A DNA stretch of 64,000 bases from Acanthosoma haemorrhoidale (taxonomy: Eukaryota > Arthropoda > Insecta > Hemiptera > Acanthosomatidae). Position 1 is the stretch's first letter. Every line of letters begins with the position of its first letter. This document shows, in pieces, positions 8,330 to 18,098 of the stretch. The notes under the pieces are model-generated. The model worked only from the letters and a program-made list of their open reading frames with translations. It did not search any database and was not told where the DNA came from. The stretch is taken from NCBI GenBank assembly GCA_930367205.1, contig OV884012.1:58859239-58923238 (forward strand), given 5' to 3'. The position numbers and the translations under genes were made by a program.

Positions 8330-10999
8330 GTGGATCCTTCCGATTCCGTATCCATTCTCCTTTGGAATGCGAATGGTGTTCGCACCCACACTAACGAACT
8401 GACAGCACTACTCCATGACAAAAACATCGATGTAGCTCTTATTACTGAAACAAGACTTACAAGTAAACGACCATTTACCGTTCGACAGTACCAGACTTAT
8501 CGAACTGATCACCCAGATGGAAGAGCTCATGCAGGTACCGCTGTCATTGTCCATAACTCCATATCCCATCACATAGTTCCTTTGGTAGCACATGATTTCC
8601 TTCAATCCACTGCAGTGTCAATCACCACCCTCACTTTCCCCCTTACTCTAGCATCAGTGTACTGCCCTCCCAATAAATCCATTCCCGATTCCCAATTCAT
8701 CTCCTTTCTAGACTCCATCGGGCATCGTTTCCTTGTGGGTGGGGACTTTAACGCAAAGCACCAACACTGGGGCTCAAGATCCACAAATACACGAGGACGT
8801 GCTTTGCTGTCTGCACTCACACGGAGACATTGCTCCACTATCTCTCCTGACACAGCCACCTATTGGCCATCAGATCCTAACCGAAATCCAGATCTCCTTG
8901 ACTTTTTCTTCTACAATAGTTTAGGAACACTAAACTATTCACTCAAGCGCCTCGATGACCTCTCCTCTGATCATAGTCCTTTATTATTAACCATTTCCCT
9001 TAGACCAATTCACAAACTGCCTCCTCCTTCATTTATTAGGGGCCCAGTTGACTGGGACCACTTCCGTCAGCTTCTTACAGAGTCCGTAAACCTCAAATTA
9101 TCCCTGAAAACATCCCAAGACCTAGACGATGCAGTGCATTCTTTCACTACTCTGGTCCAGAGGTCGGCTTGGGAGGCATCGTCACCCCATCGTCACCCAA
9201 GAATCCACAATCATAATCGTTTACCTCAGCATCTCAAAGATCTAATCAAATCCAAACGCCGCTCTAGAACAGTGTGGCAAAGATCCCGGCATCCTGCTGA
9301 TCGCCGCTCGTACAATCAGTACTGCCGATTGGTAAAGCGGCGATTGGCATCCTTCCGTTCTGATTCTTTCAATTCCTACCTCTCCTCTCTGTCTACCAGG
9401 GATAACTCCTTGTGGAATGTAACCAAAAAAATCCTAAAGTATCAACCTGTTTCACATCCACTCCTTCGTGATGATGGGTCCTGGGCGGCCTCGGATGGGG
9501 ATAGGTCGGAGGAATTTGCTCTGCATCTTACCCATACTTTCACACCTCACCTTTCTCATCAAAGCCATACTCACAGCAAAACTGTGGAAGATTTCCTCAC
9601 TTCACCTATTCCTCTCTCTCTTCCACCAAAAGCCGTTAATCCCTCTGAGGTCAAATACCTTCTGAAAAACTTACCTTACAGAAAATCCCCTGGATATGAT
9701 CTCCTAACTCCTCAAATTCTCAAACAACTTCCTCCTAAAGCCATAATCTTCCTAACCTATATATATAATTGCATTATCCGAACGACACACTTTCCTCTCC
9801 TCTGGAAACATTCCATTATTGTCCTATTCGCCAAACCCGGTAAACCACCCAATGACACCTCATCTTACCAAAAATCAAAAATATTTGAGAAACTCCTACT
9901 AAAACGTCTACTTCCAATTGTTGAATCCAAAAACCTTTTTCCCACACACCAGTTTGGTTTCCGCCAACGACATTCCACTGCTCAACAAGGCCTTCGCGTT
10001 GTTGATCACGTCTCCTCAGCCCTTGAAACCAAAAAGTATTGCACTGCTGCCTTTCTCGATATAGCTCAAGCTTTTGACAGGGTTTGGCACGCAGGTTTGC
10101 TCTACAAGCTCAAAAGACATTTACCACAGACCCTTTTCCTAATCCTACAGTCCTACCTTTCAAACCGCTTCTTCCAAGTCCGCTGTGGCTTAGAATACTC
10201 TAACTACTATCCCATAAATGCAGGAGTTCCACAGGGCAGTGTCCTAGGCCCCATCCTCTATAACCTATACACCGCTGATGTCCCCTCTACTTCCAACACC
10301 TTCTTGGCCACATTTGCAGATGACACTGCAGTCTTGTCATCCCACCCAGACCCCGACATAGCATTCCATAACCTTCAAAAACACCTTAACGAGATCGAGT
10401 ATTGGTGCAATCAATGGCGGATCAAAGTTAATGAAGCAAAATGCTCCCACATTACCTTCACCCTTTGTCGCAAGACTTGTCCATTAGTTTATTTTAATTC
10501 TATTCCTCTCCCAGTAACCGAGACAGTACGGTACTTAGGCTTCCATCTCGACAAACGACTGACCTGGAACCCACATACGAGACTAAAAAGACAAGAACTA
10601 AACAGACGCTTTGGACAACTGTACAGACTACTTCAAAGGACATCCCATCTCTCAATAGAAAATAAACTACTAATCTACAAAGTTATACTTAAACCAATCT
10701 GGACATACGGAATAGAGCTATGGGGGACAGCAAAAAAGTCGAACATCAAGCGTATCCAATCCTTTCAATCCAAAGTCCTGAGAACAATAGTAAATGCCCC
10801 TTATTATGTCAGCAACAAAACCCTTCATAACGACCTTAATATTCCCTACATTCTAGAACTCATCCCTTCCAAGTTTATGAAATTCCACAGTAGCCTTTCC
10901 AACCACCCTAATCCTGTAGCACAGTCTTTGCACTGCGCCACTCATCCCTATAATCCTCCTCGGAGACTGAAACGGCAGTGGCCTCGTGACCTGCTATAA
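8330..10999 (+). CDS. LINE-B ORF2: endonuclease and reverse transcriptase
   Basis: An open frame of 889 codons after the ORF1 stop. Residues about 8-225 are an APE-type endonuclease (WNANG, GGDFNAKH, SSDHSPLL). RT follows with LDIAQAFDRVWH, AGVPQGSVLGPILYNLYT and the catalytic FADD at residues 662-665, then a thumb and C-terminal region. The protein should carry out target-primed reverse transcription. The first codon is GTG directly after TAA, and the only internal Met is in FMKF near the C-terminus, so AUG initiation upstream of the endonuclease is not possible in this frame. Where the nested copy has SSYRPISLLPILSK this copy has SSYQKSK, removing an RT block conserved in LINEs. The frame is intact but activity is doubtful. 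Confidence 0.9.
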   Translation: MDPSDSVSILLWNANGVRTHTNELTALLHDKNIDVALITETRLTSKRPFTVRQYQTYRTDHPDGRAHAGTAVIVHNSISHHIVPLVAHDFLQSTAVSITTLTFPLTLASVYCPPNKSIPDSQFISFLDSIGHRFLVGGDFNAKHQHWGSRSTNTRGRALLSALTRRHCSTISPDTATYWPSDPNRNPDLLDFFFYNSLGTLNYSLKRLDDLSSDHSPLLLTISLRPIHKLPPPSFIRGPVDWDHFRQLLTESVNLKLSLKTSQDLDDAVHSFTTLVQRSAWEASSPHRHPRIHNHNRLPQHLKDLIKSKRRSRTVWQRSRHPADRRSYNQYCRLVKRRLASFRSDSFNSYLSSLSTRDNSLWNVTKKILKYQPVSHPLLRDDGSWAASDGDRSEEFALHLTHTFTPHLSHQSHTHSKTVEDFLTSPIPLSLPPKAVNPSEVKYLLKNLPYRKSPGYDLLTPQILKQLPPKAIIFLTYIYNCIIRTTHFPLLWKHSIIVLFAKPGKPPNDTSSYQKSKIFEKLLLKRLLPIVESKNLFPTHQFGFRQRHSTAQQGLRVVDHVSSALETKKYCTAAFLDIAQAFDRVWHAGLLYKLKRHLPQTLFLILQSYLSNRFFQVRCGLEYSNYYPINAGVPQGSVLGPILYNLYTADVPSTSNTFLATFADDTAVLSSHPDPDIAFHNLQKHLNEIEYWCNQWRIKVNEAKCSHITFTLCRKTCPLVYFNSIPLPVTETVRYLGFHLDKRLTWNPHTRLKRQELNRRFGQLYRLLQRTSHLSIENKLLIYKVILKPIWTYGIELWGTAKKSNIKRIQSFQSKVLRTIVNAPYYVSNKTLHNDLNIPYILELIPSKFMKFHSSLSNHPNPVAQSLHCATHPYNPPRRLKRQWPRDLL

Positions 11000-11182
11000 T
11001 CGCGTGACAGTGGGAGTCCTGGCAATGGCCAGTTTCTCCAATCATGTCCTATTGTATGAATGAGTGAGTGAATGATGACTGTAAATATGGTATGAATGAG
11101 ATCATTTATCTGTATTATTATTGCCTTATAAAAGGCAGATTGTAATTATTGCACAATAAAGTTATAATTCATTCATTCATTC
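11000..11182 (+). other. LINE-B 3' UTR and (ATTC)n tail
   Basis: After the ORF2 stop the UTR carries GTATGAATGAGTGAGTGAATGA, a GCCTTATAAAAGGC palindrome, then TTGCACAATAAAG and four ATTC units. About 180 bp present in the nested copy (GTCCTGAGCG to the TGTAAATATTG repeats) is missing, so this is a shorter 3' UTR variant shared with the copy ending at 18,087. Confidence 0.8.
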
Positions 11183-11195
11183 ATTGTAATTTATT
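11183..11195. repeat. Target-site duplication, right copy (13 bp)
   Basis: Exact match to 6569-6581. Confidence 0.9.
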
Positions 11196-12328
11196 AAGGA
11201 ATAATATCATTATTACTTCCCTTTTAATAATTAAAGGAATTAAAAATTATGCTTCATAATGAAGAACCTTAATGACTACATTTCCTAACTTTAGTTTGTA
11301 TAGATAAAACCAGTATTTCCATTAAGAGTATTTTTTCATATTTAAAATTATAATGACAAATAATAACGAAATGAACCTAGCTGAGGCCAAGTATCTAGTT
11401 ATTATTGTAAGTTATATATCAAAGGACCATGGGGTACCATAGAACTGCTATACTTTGTTTTTCAGTACCATCGAGCCCCTTTTTGTCCAAGCTTTGTTCA
11501 TAGCCCTCAATGAGAATCTACGGCTCTTGTTACATGGAGGAATTTTCAAGCGGCTCAAGTGACACTGATCTTTTTCCTACCTAACTTTGAGAAGAGGACA
11601 GTCTCTGTAACAAGGGTCAAGAGCGTACTGAACGACGAACAAATGAGCTAAGTTTATAATGTTTCTCTAGTTATAGTCAAATGAAATATTCATAATGCTT
11701 TATGTACATTAGTGTATTCTCTTTTATGTTTTGTTAATAATTATTTATAGCGCTGTCCGTATAAAATTATAACATAAGAAAAAATACTTTGGGTAGAAGC
11801 TGAGGGATATAGGGAACGAAATTTAATTGTGAATGGTGCTTAAGTTAAATACCCTATAAGCATATACATGTGCCCACGCTCCTACCTTGCAAATCGCATT
11901 AAGAGAAGTATTTATACTTAGCTACATATTTAGGTTCATACAAACCATGAAATTTTCATAATGAGCTCAACTTTGCGCACTTTTTTTTTTTTTAACTCCT
12001 CCTGTAAATGAAATATGATTTTAAATAATTTAATAATTTATTTACGAACCAATAATAATATCAATAGACTCATCATCATTTTTCAGAAATTAGTTTGTAA
12101 CATTTATCGATTTCTCCAACATAATCGTTTGTTCATTATTGTCTAAAATGGGCCATGGGAGGTGATTAAACTTAAAAAAAATTATTTTGTTTAATATTTC
12201 ATTTCATTTTTAATTAGCTCGATTAATGTTTTTAAGAAAATTTCTTATTATTTATTTTGTAGATTATTTTTTTAATAAAAGTGTTTTTTCCTAAGGTCTT
12301 ATCTTTGTATTTTTTTTAATGTAAATTA
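11196..12328. other. AT-rich DNA with one diverged repeat
   Basis: No gene seen. The segment 12,121-12,317 is similar to 18,786-18,975, listed separately. The last bases, AATGTAAATTA at 12,318-12,328, are the left target duplication of the next LINE-B. Confidence 0.6.
12121..12317 (+). repeat. Dispersed repeat F, copy 1
   Basis: Shares with 18,786-18,975 the ordered blocks TTGTCTAAAATGGG, GGAGGTGATTAA, GATTAATGTTTTTAAGA, ATTTCTT-TTATTT and TCTTAT-TTTGTATTT. The copies are diverged, with small indels. In the second copy a tRNA-like head precedes it, so this may be the body of an old SINE. Confidence 0.5.
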
Positions 12329-12557
12329 CTGCTATCCCATAAATGCAGGAGTTCCACAGGGCAGTGTCCTGAGCCCCATCCTCTATAACCTATACACCGC
12401 TGATGTCCCCTCTACTCCCAATACTTTCTTGGCCACATTTGCAGATGACACTGCAGTCTTGTCATCCCACGCAGACCCCGACATAGCATCTCATAACCTT
12501 CAAAAACACCTTGAAGAGATCGAGTATTGGTGCAATCAATGGTGGATCAAAGTTAAT
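12329..12557 (+). mobile_element. 5'-truncated LINE-B, left part (split by nested copy)
   Basis: The segment matches LINE-B ORF2 around AGVPQGSVL and FADD (SHADPDIASHNL). It starts at a truncation point preceded by AATGTAAATTA and stops at GATCAAAGTTAAT, where the opposite-strand copy inserted. It continues at 17,336. Its RT frame is open across this short piece. Confidence 0.9.
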
Positions 12558-12630
12558 AGTATAATTCCTTTATTGTGCAATAATTACAATCTGCCTTTTA
12601 TAAGGCAATAAGTAATTAAGATATATGCTC

Positions 12631-12799
12631 TCATTCATACAATATTTACAGTTCATCATTCACTCGCTCATTCATACAATATTTACAGTTCATCATTCAC
12701 TCGCTCATTCATACAATATTTACAGTTCATCATTCACTCGATCATTCATACAATATTTACAGTTCATCATTCACTCGCTCATTCATACAATATTTACAG
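12631..12799 (-). repeat. 37-bp minisatellite in LINE-B 3' UTR
   Basis: The block TCATTCATACAATATTTACAG recurs at 12,631, 12,668, 12,705, 12,742 and 12,779, an exact 37-bp period with about 4.6 units. Other LINE-B copies have one to one and a half units, so copy number varies between elements. Confidence 0.9.
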
Positions 12800-12986
12800 A
12801 CAGTCCAGAGACCCCCCCAAATCCACCGCAAAGAGAAAGCGGAGTCTTGGAAAGTCCCCCACGCTCCTCCGTCAGCCGCGTCACCGGATACTAGCCAGTG
12901 GAGGCTGACCAAGAGCGCGAGGGCCACAGACGCTCAGGACATGATTGGAGAGACTGGCCCTTGCCAGGACTCCCACTGTCACGCGT

Positions 12987-15607
12987 TTATAGCAGGTCAC
13001 GAGGCCACTGCCGTTTCAGTCTCCGAGGAGGATTATAGGGATGAGTGGCGCAGTACAATGACTGTGCTACAGGATTAGGGTGGTTGGAAAGGCTACTGTG
13101 GAATTTCGTAAACTTGGAAGGGATGAGTTCTAGAATGTAGGGTATATTAAGGTCGTTATGAAGGGTTTTGTTGCTGACATAATAAGGGGCATTTACTATT
13201 GTTCTCAGGACTTTTGATTGAAAGGATTGGATACGCTTGATGTTCGACTTTTTTGCTGTCCCCCATAGCTCTATTCCGTATGTCCAGATTGGTTAAGTAT
13301 AACTTTGTAGATTAGTAATTTATTTTATATTGAGAGATGGGATGTCCTTTGAAGTAGTCTGTACAGTTGTCCAAAGCATCTGTTTAGTTCTTGTCTTTTT
13401 AGTCTCGTATGTGGGTTCCAGGTCAGTCGTTTGTCAAGATGGAAGCCTAAGTACCGTACTGTCTCGGATACAGGGAGAGGAATAGAATTAAAATAAACTA
13501 GTGAACCAGACTTGCGACAAAGGGTGAAGGTAATGTGGGAGCATTTTGCTTCATTAACTTTGATCCGCCATTGATTGCACCAATACTCGATCTCGTCAAG
13601 GTGTTTTTGAAGGTTACGGGATGCTATGTCGGGGTCTGGATGGGATGACTGCAATGTCATCTGCAAATGTGGCCAAGAAGGTATTGGGAGTAGAGGGGGC
13701 ATCAGCGGTGTATGGATATAGAGGATGGGGCCTAGGACACTGCCCTGTGGAACTCCTGCACTTATGGGATAGTAGTTAGAGTATTCTAAACCACAGCGGA
13801 CTTGGAAGAAGCGGTTTGAAAGGTAGGACTGTAGGATTAGGAAAAGGGTCTGTGGTAAATATCTTTTGAGCTTGTAGAGCAAACCTGCGTGCCAAACCCT
13901 GTCAAAAGCTTGAGCTATATCGAGATAGGCAGCAGTGCAATACTGTTTGGTTTCAAGGGCTGAGGAGATGTGATCAACAACGCGAAGGCCTTGTTGAGCA
14001 GTGGAATGTCGTTGGCGGAAACCAAACTGGTGTGTGGGAAAAAGGTTTTTGGATTCAACAATGGGAAGTAGACGTTTTAGTAGGAGTTTATCAAATATTT
14101 TTGAGAGGATAGGGAGTAGGCTAATTGGACGATAAGATGAGGCGTCATTGGGTGGTTTACCGGGTTTGGCGAATAGGACAATAATGGAATGTTTCCAGAG
14201 GAGAGGAAAGTGCGTCGTTCGGATTATGCAATTATATATGTAGGTTAGGAAGATTATGGCTTTAGGAGGAAGTTGTTTGAGAATTTGAGGAGTAAGGAGA
14301 TCATATCCAGGGGATTTTCGGTAAGGTAAGTTTTTCAGAAGGTATTTAACCTCAGAGGGGTTAACGGCTTTTGGTGAAAGAGAGAGAGGAATAGGTGAAG
14401 TGAGGAAATCTTCCACAGTTGTGCTGTGAGTATGGCTTTGATGAAAAAGGTGAGGTGTGAAAGTATGGGTAAGATGCAGCGCAAATTCCTCCGACCTATC
14501 CCCATCCGAAGCCACCCAGGACCCATCATCACGACGGAGTGGGTGTGAAACAGGTTGATACTTTAGGATTTTTTTGGTTACGTTCCACAAGGAGTTATCC
14601 CTGGTGGACAGAGAGGAGAGGTAGAAATTGAAAGAATCGGAACGGAAGGATGCCAATCGCCGCTTTACCAATCGGCAGTACTGATTGTACGTGCGACGAT
14701 CAATAGGGTGCCAGGATCTTTGCCACACTGTTCTGGAGCGGCGTTTGGATTGGATTAGATCTTTGAGATGCTGAGGTAAACGATTATGATTGTGGATTTT
14801 TGTGTGACGATGGGGTGACGATGCCTCCCAAGCCGACCTCTGGACCAGAGTAGTGAAAGAATGCACTGCATCGTCTAGGTCTTGGGATGTTTTTAGGGAT
14901 AATTTAAGGTTTACGGACTCTGTAAGAAGCTGACGGAAGGAAATGGTTAATAATAAAGGGCTAAGATCGGAGGAAAGGTCATCGAGGTGCTTGAGTGAAT
15001 AGTTTAGTGTTCCTAAACTATTGTAAAAAAAGAAGTCAAGGAGATCAGGATTTCGGTTGGGATCTGATGGCCAATAGGTGGCTGTGTCAGGAGTGATAGT
15101 GGAGCAATGTTTCCGTGTGAGTGCAGACAGCAAAGCACGTCCTCGTGTATTTGTGGATCTTGACCCCCAGTGTTGGTGCTTCGCATTAAAGTCCCCACCC
15201 ACAAGGAAACGATGTCTGATGGAGTCTAGAAAGGAGATGAATTGGGAGTCGGAAATGGATTTATTGGGAGGGCAGTACGTTGATGCAAGTGTAAGAGGAA
15301 AAGTGAAGGTGGTGATTGACACTGCAGTGGATTGAAGGAAATCATGTGATACCAAAGGAACTATGTGGTGGGATATGGAGTTATGGACAATGACAGCGGT
15401 ACCTGCATGAGCTGTTCCATCTGGGTGATCAGTACGATAAGTCTGGTACTGTCGAACGATAAATGGTCGTTTGCTCGTAAGTCTTGTTTCAGTAATAAGA
15501 GCTACGTCGATCTTCTTGTCATGGAGTAGTGGAGTCAGTTCGTTAGTGTGGGTGCGAACACCATTCGCATTCCAAAGGAGAATGGATAAAGAGTCAGATG
15601 GATCCAC
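12987..15607 (-). pseudogene. Nested LINE-B ORF2, broken
   Basis: The endonuclease (WNANG, GGDFNAKH) and most of RT are well preserved. Defects: about 20 codons are missing after the endonuclease; two compensating frameshifts near 13,650-13,730 scramble the segment with the catalytic FADD; a GAA-to-TAA change creates a stop at about 13,325 after HLSI. Unlike the 6.6-kb copy it keeps SYRPISLLPIL. The frame begins GTG right after the ORF1 TAA, and no Met precedes the frameshifted part. Confidence 0.85.
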
Positions 15608-16930
15608 TTATGGATTTTGTTTAACGGGGATAAGGTAGGAGACAAGATTTAGAAGTAAGAAGGGAAATGAGAGGGGTAATTAGGGTTCTGAATTATGTAA
15701 GGAATGATGTTAATAGGCTAGTGAGATCTGAAGAGCTTGGAGGTGAAGGAATATGCGAGATGTGTGGTTGAGGATGGGATTGGGTTTGCTGGTTGGCGGG
15801 ATGAGCGGAATGCTGGGGAAGAGATACTTACGGACGAGAAGTGGGCAGTGCCTGCGACTGCTCTCTGTTCCGAACGGCATCAGCAAAAGATACTGAAGGC
15901 CTCAAATTTCTGGTGGGGGCGCTTCTTGAGCTACCTGTTACTGGCTTCTCTTCTTCTGGCCGGCGACGTTGCTTGCTCCTGGACTTGAGGATTCTATAGG
16001 CCTCACAGCCCTTGTAGTTGGCCGGATGGTCTTGCTGGCAGAGCACGCATACAGCGGGCAATTTTAGGGGCTTTTTGCACAATTCGCTTTTGTGCTGCCC
16101 ACAACACTTTACACACCTAGGAGGGTGGTGGCAATACGATTTTGTGTGCCCATATGCCTGGCAATTATGGCATTGGACGATGTCTCTATTGGGGTAAGGT
16201 TTTTCGACCTGTATTCTTGTGTAATACAGGGTTGTTAAGTCATAAATTTTCTCCACGCCAGGTGCCCGCTCGAGATCTACAAAAAATAACGGTAATGCCG
16301 TTTTGGTGGATTCGTTTTGTTGTCTGTCCTCACGTAAAACGTTGGTTATTTGCCGAACTTTGAATCCCAGAGCTGATAGTTCGTCTTCAATTTCATCAGC
16401 TGGTGTGGTCGGGTGCAGATTTCTTATCACTACTCGAAGCGATCGTTCTTGTTTCAACTGATATGTATGGAAGTCTGCATTGGTTTCTTCCAAATACTTA
16501 ATGATCGCTCGATAAGTATCCGGGGTGTCTGGGGAAATTTTTGTATCCCGAGAGCGATTGAGGCACTATATTTTCCGGTACCTACAACTTTGCTCATTTG
16601 TGAGCATAATAGTTTGAAATTCCTAATATTCCTTACGAATATAGCAGGCGGCTTGGGCTGTGTTGGTGTTTGAATAACTTCCATGACGTCAGGTTGGCTA
16701 TTTATCAGTATCTCGATGCTATTCGGTGTGAAGAATGGAGATTCTGCTACAGTTTCTTCTTTTGAAGTGCTGGCAAGTGGTGGTAGATCTTCCATAGAGC
16801 TGGCAGCAGATGAGTTTATAGGGATGTTCCTATTTGAGCGTCCGGGTTTTCGCTTTACTGGCGACGTTGGCGGAGTTGGACCTAAGGACCTAGATCTTTT
16901 CTTTTTATTTTGTGATATTAGCTGCTGATA
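15608..16930 (-). pseudogene. Nested LINE-B ORF1 (Gag), frameshifted
   Basis: Closely similar to the 7001-8329 Gag, with the three CCHC knuckles intact between about 15,980 and 16,190. A frameshift just after GTGKY (near 16,575) splits it, and a second frame ends early near 15,828 in the low-complexity tail. The start position has ATA (…IRFYQQ) where the other copy has ATG. Confidence 0.85.
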
Positions 16931-17322
16931 AAATCTTATTTTATCATTAGCTAAGATTTTTGTTAGTTAAAAAAAAATAAATAAAATACGTAGTGCCGGT
17001 GGGATTCCAGTGGCGAGTCACCGGTCTTGGCTCTGAGCCACCTATCAGGTCTGGCTCAGAACGGCTATGTATCGTGAACGACGGCTGATGCCTCAGTCAA
17101 GATGGCCGACTACTCTGTCCGATGTCACTATTATTTTCACTTCACACCAATGTACTAGCGATCTACTCACTTATTGAGGGCTCCCTCGTGGCCACCTTAC
17201 TTAAGTTGCCAGTTGACACAATCCCAAAGCCGAAAAAGGGTCTATAAACGGTAGTTATCGGTATTGATTTGGAGAGCGATAGTTGTACGTGGTTGTTAAT
17301 AGTAGCGCATGCGCAGAAACTC
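16931..17322 (-). promoter_or_regulatory. Nested LINE-B 5' UTR with NRF-1/Ewg-like palindrome
   Basis: GCGCATGCGC at 17,305-17,314 lies within the first 20 bp of the element. This is the core of the NRF-1/Ewg consensus. The rest of the UTR, which is relatively GC-rich, differs from that of the 6.6-kb copy. It shares the final T/A-rich run before ORF1. Confidence 0.5.
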
Positions 17323-17335
17323 GATCAAAGTTAAT
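17323..17335. repeat. Target-site duplication of nested LINE-B, right copy
   Basis: GATCAAAGTTAAT, identical to 12,545-12,557 and to the uninterrupted ORF2 sequence near 10,440. Confidence 0.9.
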
Positions 17336-18087
17336 GAAGCAAAATGCTCCCACATTACCTTCACCCTTTGTCGCAAGACTTGTCCACTAGTTTTTTTTAA
17401 TTCTATTCCTCTCCCTGTATCCGAGACAGTACGGTACTTAGGCTTCCATCTTGACTAACGACTGACCTGGAACCCACATACGAGACTAAAAAAACAAGAA
17501 CTAAACAGACGCTTTGGACAACTATACAGACTACTTCAAAGGACATCCCATCTCTCAATAGAAAATAAACTACTAATCTACAAAGTTATACTTAAACCAA
17601 TCTGGACATACGGAATAGAGCTATGGGGGACAGCAAAAAAGTCGAACATCAAGCGTATCCAATCCTTTCAATCCAAAGTCCTAAGAACAATAGTAAATGC
17701 CCCTTATTATGTCAGCAACAAACCCTTCATAACGATCTTAATATACCCTACATTCTAGAACTCATCCCTTCCAAGTTTATGAAATTCCACAGTAGCCTTT
17801 CCAACCACCCTAATCCTGGAGCACAGTCATTGCACTGCACCACTCATCCCTATAATCCTCCTCGGAGACTGAAACGGCAGTGGCCTCGTGACCTACTATA
17901 AACGCGTGACAGTGGGAGTCCTGGCAATAGCCAGTTTCTCCAATCATGTCCTATTGTATGAATGAGCGAGTGAATGATGCTGTAAATATGGTATGAATGA
18001 GATCATTTATCTGTATTATTATTGCCTTATAAAAAGCAGATTGTAATTATTGCACAATAAAGATTGTTATTATTAAAAAAAAAAAAA
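17336..18087 (+). mobile_element. 5'-truncated LINE-B, right part with poly(A)
   Basis: Continues exactly where 12,557 stopped (AATGCTCCCACATTACC) through the end of ORF2 and the short 3' UTR to (A)15 at about 18,075-18,089. The frame has a stop in the LDKRLTW region and a small deletion near 17,722. AATGTAAATTA at 12,318-12,328 and 18,088-18,098 is the 11-bp target duplication of this outer element. Confidence 0.92.
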
Positions 18088-18098
18088 AATGTAAATTA

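Larger units (their letters stand above)
6582..11182 (+). mobile_element. LINE-B: full-length Jockey-like retrotransposon
   Basis: A 4.6-kb element with a 5' UTR, ORF1 (7001-8329), ORF2 (8330-10,999), a 3' UTR and an (ATTC)n tail in place of poly(A). An exact 13-bp target duplication flanks it. Both ORFs are open. The nested copy at 12,558-17,322 confirms the 5' boundary because both begin with GAGT followed by a CTGCGC-TGCGCT motif. Compared with the nested copy, the 3' UTR lacks about 180 bp, and ORF2 has a 21-bp net loss in a conserved RT block, so this copy is probably not autonomous. Confidence 0.93.
12558..17322 (-). mobile_element. LINE-B: full-length nested copy inside another LINE-B
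   Basis: A complete minus-strand element (4.77 kb) from the CGCATGCGC-bearing 5' end at 17,322 to the 3' tail at 12,558. It is flanked by GATCAAAGTTAAT at 12,545-12,557 and 17,323-17,335, a 13-bp target duplication of ORF2 sequence. ORF1 and ORF2 are both broken. The 3' UTR is longer than in the 6.6-kb copy and holds a 37-bp minisatellite. The tail is AT-rich, not poly(A). Confidence 0.93.

Noticed and set aside
12625..12894. 89-codon ORF with repeated HSLIHTIFT units
   Set aside because: It is a translation of the 37-bp minisatellite in the LINE-B 3' UTR, on the strand opposite to the element.
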